Of a stretch of DNA of 64,000 bases, positions 60,324 to 64,000 are shown piece by piece (position 1 is the first letter of the stretch; every line of letters starts with the position of its first letter). A program made the translations under genes and the position numbers. The notes below the pieces were generated by a model. The model saw only the letters and a list, made by a program, of their open reading frames with translations. It had not been told where the DNA came from and ran no database searches. The stretch is taken from NCBI RefSeq assembly GCF_002338065.1, contig NZ_DDHJ01000013.1, forward strand, positions 146,374-210,373. Reading direction: 5' to 3'. This DNA is from Pseudomonas sp. UBA1879. Its GTDB lineage: Bacteria > Pseudomonadota > Gammaproteobacteria > Pseudomonadales > Pseudomonadaceae.

Positions 60324-61718
60324 TTAGACGCCGCTTTGTGCGCCTTCGAACCACGCCAGTTTGTCCCGCAGTGTCACCACTTCGCCAACGATCACCAGGG
60401 TTGGTGCATGGACTTCATGCTCCGCAACCAGTTGCGGCAGGTTGGCCAGCGTACCGGTGAAAACACGCTGATTGGTCGTGGTGCCTTGCTGGATCAGCGC
60501 CGCCGGGGTGTCGGCCGAGCGACCATGCTTGATCAGTTCGCTGCAAATGATCGGCAAGCCAATCAAACCCATATAAAACACCAGCGTCTGCGCGGGCGAG
60601 ACCAGGTCTTTCCACGGCAGGTCCGTTGTGTTGTTCTTCAGATGCCCGGTTACGAAACGCACGGACTGCGCGTAATCGCGGTGGGTCAGCGGAATTCCTG
60701 CATAGGCCGCGCAACCGCTGGCCGCCGTGATACCCGGCACCACCTGGAACGGAATGCCGTGGGCCGCCAGCTCTTCGATTTCCTCGCCACCACGGCCAAA
60801 GATGAACGGATCGCCTCCTTTGAGCCGCACGACGCGCTTGCCCTGCTTGGCCAAGGCCACCAATTGCCGATTGATCTGGTCCTGAGGCAGCGCATGATCG
60901 GCGCGCTGTTTGCCGACGTAGATGCGGTCTGCATCGCGACGGCACAGGTCCAGAATCGCCGGGGCGACCAACCGGTCGTAGAGCACTACGTCGGCTTGCT
61001 GCATCAGGCGCAAGGCCTTGAAGGTTAGCAAGTCGGGATCGCCCGGCCCCGCACCGACCAGATACACCTCACCGGCCGCACTCGGCGCCTCGCCGTCGAT
61101 TTTCGCCTGCAACAGACGTTCGGCTTCCGCGCCTTGTCCAGCCAGCTGCCGATCGGCAATCGGCCCCTGGAACACTTCTTCCCAGAACGCCCGGCGTTGC
61201 TGGACGTTGGGAAACAGATTCTTCACCTGGTGGCGAAAGCGCGCTGCCAATCCTGCCAAATGGCCGTAGGTCGGGGGAATCCAGCTTTCCAGCTTGGCCC
61301 GGATCAACCGCGCCAGCACCGGCGCATCGCCGCCGCTGGACACGGCGATCACCAAGGGCGAGCGGTCGACGATGGCCGGGAAAATCACGCTGCACAGTGC
61401 AGGTGCATCCACCACGTTGACCGGCACACCGCGCTGACGGGCATCGGCAGACACCTGGGCATTGAGCGGCTCATCGTCAGTGGCGGCGATGATCAGCACG
61501 CAACCGTTCGCATCCGCTGCGTCATAGCCACGCAAAATCTGCTCGCCGCCGCTGCTGTCGATCAGCTCGCGCAGCTCTGTTCCGATCTCGGGTGCAACCA
61601 CCCGCAGGACCGCACCGGCATCGGCCAGCAGGCGAGACTTGCGCAAGGCAATCTCGCCGCCGCCCACCACCAGCACGCAGGCACCCCGAAGGTTGTGGAA
61701 CAGCGGCAGGAATTCCAT
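60324..61718 (-). CDS. cysG: siroheme synthase
   Basis: A 464-residue trifunctional enzyme. The N-terminal half (1-210) is precorrin-2 dehydrogenase/ferrochelatase with the NAD motif VVGGGEIALRKSRLL. The C-terminal half (215-460) is uroporphyrinogen-III methyltransferase with VYLVGAGPGDPDLLTFKALR and VVRLKGGDPFIFGRGGEE. It makes siroheme for sulfite and nitrite reductases. The start is immediately after the serS stop on the same strand. Confidence 0.97.
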   Translation of the reverse strand: MEFLPLFHNLRGACVLVVGGGEIALRKSRLLADAGAVLRVVAPEIGTELRELIDSSGGEQILRGYDAADANGCVLIIAATDDEPLNAQVSADARQRGVPVNVVDAPALCSVIFPAIVDRSPLVIAVSSGGDAPVLARLIRAKLESWIPPTYGHLAGLAARFRHQVKNLFPNVQQRRAFWEEVFQGPIADRQLAGQGAEAERLLQAKIDGEAPSAAGEVYLVGAGPGDPDLLTFKALRLMQQADVVLYDRLVAPAILDLCRRDADRIYVGKQRADHALPQDQINRQLVALAKQGKRVVRLKGGDPFIFGRGGEEIEELAAHGIPFQVVPGITAASGCAAYAGIPLTHRDYAQSVRFVTGHLKNNTTDLPWKDLVSPAQTLVFYMGLIGLPIICSELIKHGRSADTPAALIQQGTTTNQRVFTGTLANLPQLVAEHEVHAPTLVIVGEVVTLRDKLAWFEGAQSGV

Positions 61719-62999
61719 TTAGCCGATGACCTCGATGCCACCCATCCAGGGCTTGAGGACTTCCGGCACGCGGATCGAACCGTCCGCCTGCTGATAGTTC
61801 TCGAGCACCGCCACCAGCGTACGCCCCACCGCCAGGCCGGAGCCGTTCAGGGTGTGCACCAATTCCGGCTTGCCGGTTTCCGGGTTGCGCCAGCGCGCCT
61901 GCATGCGCCGGGCCTGGAAGTCGCCGCAATTGGAACACGACGAGATTTCGCGGTATTTGTCCTGGCTCGGCACCCAGACTTCGAGGTCGTAGGTTTTCAC
62001 CGCGCTGAACCCCATATCACCCGTGCAAAGGGCCAGCACGCGGTACGGCAGCTTCAACAGTTGCAAGACGCGTTCAGCGTTGGCAGTCAGGCCTTCCAGC
62101 GCTTCCATCGATTTGTCAGGCTCGACGATCTGCACCATCTCGACCTTGTCGAACTGGTGCTGACGGATCATGCCACGGGTGTCGCGGCCCGACGCTCCGG
62201 CTTCGGAACGGAAACACGGGGTGTGCGCGACGAATTTCAACGGCAGTTGCTTGGCATCAAGGATTTCGCCGGCGACGATGTTCGTCAGCGACACTTCAGC
62301 AGTCGGAATCAGGTACAGATCGGCTTCGCCTTCGCGGGCGATCTTGAACAGGTCTTCCTCGAACTTCGGCAGTTGACCGGTGCCTTGCAAGGCCGGGGCC
62401 TGAACGAGATAAGGCGTGTAGGCCTCTTCATAGCCGTGTTCGTTGATGTGCAGGGTGATCATGAACTGCGCCAGCGCGCGATGCAGCCGCGCGATCGGCC
62501 CACGCAGTACAGCGAAACGGGCACCGGACAGCTTGGCGGCGGTTTCGAAATCCAGCCAACCGAATTTCTCCCCCAGCGCCACGTGGTCTTTGACCTCGAA
62601 ATCGAACGTGGTCGGCTCGCCCCACCTGCGCACTTCGACGTTGCCTTCTTCGTCCTCACCCACCGGCACGGATTCGTGGGGAATGTTCGGCATGTTCAGC
62701 AGGATGGCGTCGAGTTCGGACTGAATGCCGTCCAGCTCTTTCTTGCCAGAAGTCAGTTCTTCGGCCATGCGGTCGATATCCGCCATCAACGGTGCGATGT
62801 CTTCGCCGCGCTGCTTGGCCTGGCCAATGGATTTGGAACGGGCATTACGCTCGGCCTGAAGCTGCTCAGTGCGGGTCTGCACTGTCTTGCGCTGATTTTC
62901 CAGCGCTTCGATGCGGGCCACGTCCAGTGTGAAGCCTCGGGAAGCCAGGCGATCCGCTACGTCCTGAAGTTGGGTACGTAACAGTTTGGAGTCGAGCAT
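61719..62999 (-). CDS. serS: seryl-tRNA synthetase
   Basis: A 426-residue class II synthetase. The N-terminal coiled-coil arm (about 30-100) is followed by the catalytic core with motif 2 (CFRSEAGASGRDTRGMIRQH) and motif 3 (LNGSGLAVGRTLVAVLEN). The length is standard. The ATG at 62999 follows GAGGCA. It lies between crcB and cysG as in other Pseudomonas. Confidence 0.97.
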   Translation of the reverse strand: MLDSKLLRTQLQDVADRLASRGFTLDVARIEALENQRKTVQTRTEQLQAERNARSKSIGQAKQRGEDIAPLMADIDRMAEELTSGKKELDGIQSELDAILLNMPNIPHESVPVGEDEEGNVEVRRWGEPTTFDFEVKDHVALGEKFGWLDFETAAKLSGARFAVLRGPIARLHRALAQFMITLHINEHGYEEAYTPYLVQAPALQGTGQLPKFEEDLFKIAREGEADLYLIPTAEVSLTNIVAGEILDAKQLPLKFVAHTPCFRSEAGASGRDTRGMIRQHQFDKVEMVQIVEPDKSMEALEGLTANAERVLQLLKLPYRVLALCTGDMGFSAVKTYDLEVWVPSQDKYREISSCSNCGDFQARRMQARWRNPETGKPELVHTLNGSGLAVGRTLVAVLENYQQADGSIRVPEVLKPWMGGIEVIG

Positions 63000-63043
63000 A
63001 TCGTTGCCTCGTGATTGAATCGGGTTTGGTGAATTCGGGTCTA

Positions 63044-63418
63044 TTACATTCGGGTCAGTGACAGGCCTGCCCATGTCGCCAGCAGCCCGCCCAGCACACT
63101 GACCACGGCGTAGCCGATGGCCAGTGGCGCCTGCCCGCTTTCGAGCAAACGCAGCGTATCCAGGGAAAAGGACGAAAACGTCGTCAGCCCGCCGACAAAA
63201 CCTACGAGCAAGCCAGCGCGGACTTCAATCGGCACTTCCGGGCGCAGCAGAAACCAGCCATACAGCAGCCCGATGATCAGGCAGCCGACCAGATTGACCG
63301 CCAGCGTCGCCGCGTAAAAATGCCGGGGCCAATTGGCTGACACCCAAGTGCCTGCCGCGAAACGCAATAATGTACCAGCGATGCCCGCAATCGACACCGC
63401 AAGAATCGTCTGAATCAC
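63044..63418 (-). CDS. crcB: fluoride exporter CrcB/Fluc
   Basis: A 124-residue four-helix membrane protein of the Fluc family, which forms dual-topology fluoride channels. The GTLLRFAAGTW, NLVGCLIIGLLYGWF and GFVGGLTTFSSFSLDTLRL segments are diagnostic. The start is a GTG at 63418 that overlaps the rarA stop by one base. Confidence 0.93.
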   Translation of the reverse strand: MIQTILAVSIAGIAGTLLRFAAGTWVSANWPRHFYAATLAVNLVGCLIIGLLYGWFLLRPEVPIEVRAGLLVGFVGGLTTFSSFSLDTLRLLESGQAPLAIGYAVVSVLGGLLATWAGLSLTRM

Positions 63419-64000
63419 TACTTTCTCCGCTGACGAGGACTGGCGCGGTCGAGTGCGGCCAGATGTTTGAGCTTTTCGCCGATTTTAAGCTCCAGTCCGC
63501 GAGGGACCGGCTGGTAATACTGACGCGGTTCCAGTTCGTCCGGGAAATAATCTTCACCCGCGGCGTAAGCATCCGGCTCGTCGTGGGCGTAGCGGTATTC
63601 TTCGCCGTAACCGAGCTGCTTCATCAATTTGGTCGGCGCGTTGCGCAGGTGCAACGGCACTTCCAGCGAGCCGTGTTCGGTCGCCTCGCGCATGGCCATC
63701 TTGAAGCCCATGTACACGGCATTGCTTTTAGGCGCGCAGGCCAGGTAAACGATGGCCTGCGCCACTGCCAGTTCGCCTTCGGGGCTGCCGAGCCGCTCTT
63801 GCACATCCCACGCGGACATGCACAGCGGCAGAGCACGGGGATCGGCGTTGCCGATGTCTTCACTGGCCATCCGTACCACGCGACGCGCCAGGTACAGCGG
63901 GTCGCAGCCGCCGTCGATCATCCGCGCAAACCAATACAGCGCCGCGTCGGGATTGGAGCCGCGAATCGATTTGTGCAGCGCGGAAATCTGGTCGTAGAAC
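63418..64000 (-). CDS. rarA: replication-associated recombination protein A, C-terminal part
   Basis: The visible 194 codons are the C-terminal half of RarA/MgsA, an AAA+ clamp-loader-like ATPase acting at stalled forks. Recognisable segments are SRMASEDIGNADPRAL-like (VRMASEDIGNADPRALPLCM) and the tetramerisation region with LRNAPTKLMKQLGYGEEYRY and YFPDELEPRQYYQPV. The N-terminal ATPase core lies beyond the window end. Confidence 0.94.
   Translation of the reverse strand, partial: FYDQISALHKSIRGSNPDAALYWFARMIDGGCDPLYLARRVVRMASEDIGNADPRALPLCMSAWDVQERLGSPEGELAVAQAIVYLACAPKSNAVYMGFKMAMREATEHGSLEVPLHLRNAPTKLMKQLGYGEEYRYAHDEPDAYAAGEDYFPDELEPRQYYQPVPRGLELKIGEKLKHLAALDRASPRQRRK

Noticed and set aside
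63044..63418. Fluoride riboswitch upstream of crcB
   Set aside because: crcB starts one base inside the rarA stop, leaving no leader in which such an RNA could sit.

Overview
The window reads as a chromosomal segment of a Pseudomonas of the fluorescens/syringae type. It is GC-rich, and the right end carries the order tRNA-Ser, yccA-type gene, tusDCBE, ybiB-like gene, cysG, serS, crcB, rarA. Many intergenic gaps hold paired REP palindromes of the families typical of this group. No plasmid, phage structural, transposase, CRISPR or rRNA genes were seen. All assignments come from reading the sequence; no database search was possible.

Layout. (1) 36-7575: nicotinate catabolism, with nicR and nicX leftward and nicC-nicD-nicF-nicT plus a periplasmic nucleoside hydrolase rightward; two near-palindromic GTATAC boxes lie in the divergent nicX/nicC promoter. 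(2) 7943-11173: a Tat-type aldo/keto reductase, an unknown protein, a decayed stretch, an AhpD-like protein and a truncated AraC-type cupin. (3) 11372-15028: the two-gene bacterial NHEJ system, ligD and ku. (4) 15265-17588: an MFS exporter, an SDR and a small basic protein. (5) 17943-26769: a sulfur-compound cluster with a LysR regulator facing a polar amino-acid ABC importer, a cupin thiol dioxygenase, a GST, and one long gene fusing four rhodanese-like domains to a cystathionine-lyase domain. (6) 26867-30145: an esterase and a two-gene unit of a sulfonate-type binding protein with a flavin monooxygenase. (7) 30364-40532: hemerythrin, a large modular surface or secreted protein, an SBF transporter, a diguanylate cyclase, an ArsR/XenA pair, a receiver-like protein lacking its phosphoacceptor, small unknown proteins and TspO. 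(8) 40866-45995: the fdsGBAD NAD-dependent formate dehydrogenase operon. (9) 46085-54025: a DMT transporter, a LysR regulator, and a catabolic unit with a tandem (double) IclR regulator, MHS transporter, D-2-hydroxyacid dehydrogenase, RraA-like aldolase and AEC transporter, ending next to tRNA-Ser. (10) 54347-64000: the conserved core listed above, with a GS-hydroquinone reductase and a fatty-acid desaturase inserted before cysG; rarA is cut by the window end.

How it fits together. The nic genes take 6-hydroxynicotinate through 2,5-dihydroxypyridine to maleate and ammonia. Formate released by NicD is a possible substrate for the Fds dehydrogenase encoded further along. The thiol cluster looks built to import a sulfur amino acid or S-conjugate, break its C-S bond, and oxidise or transfer the sulfur; this is inferred from gene content. 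The most distinctive items are the rhodanese/lyase fusion and its cluster, the tandem IclR regulator with its aldolase operon, the degenerate receiver protein, the DUF4214/DUF3616/lamin-tail protein, and a half tRNA-Ser remnant beside the intact tRNA-Ser.
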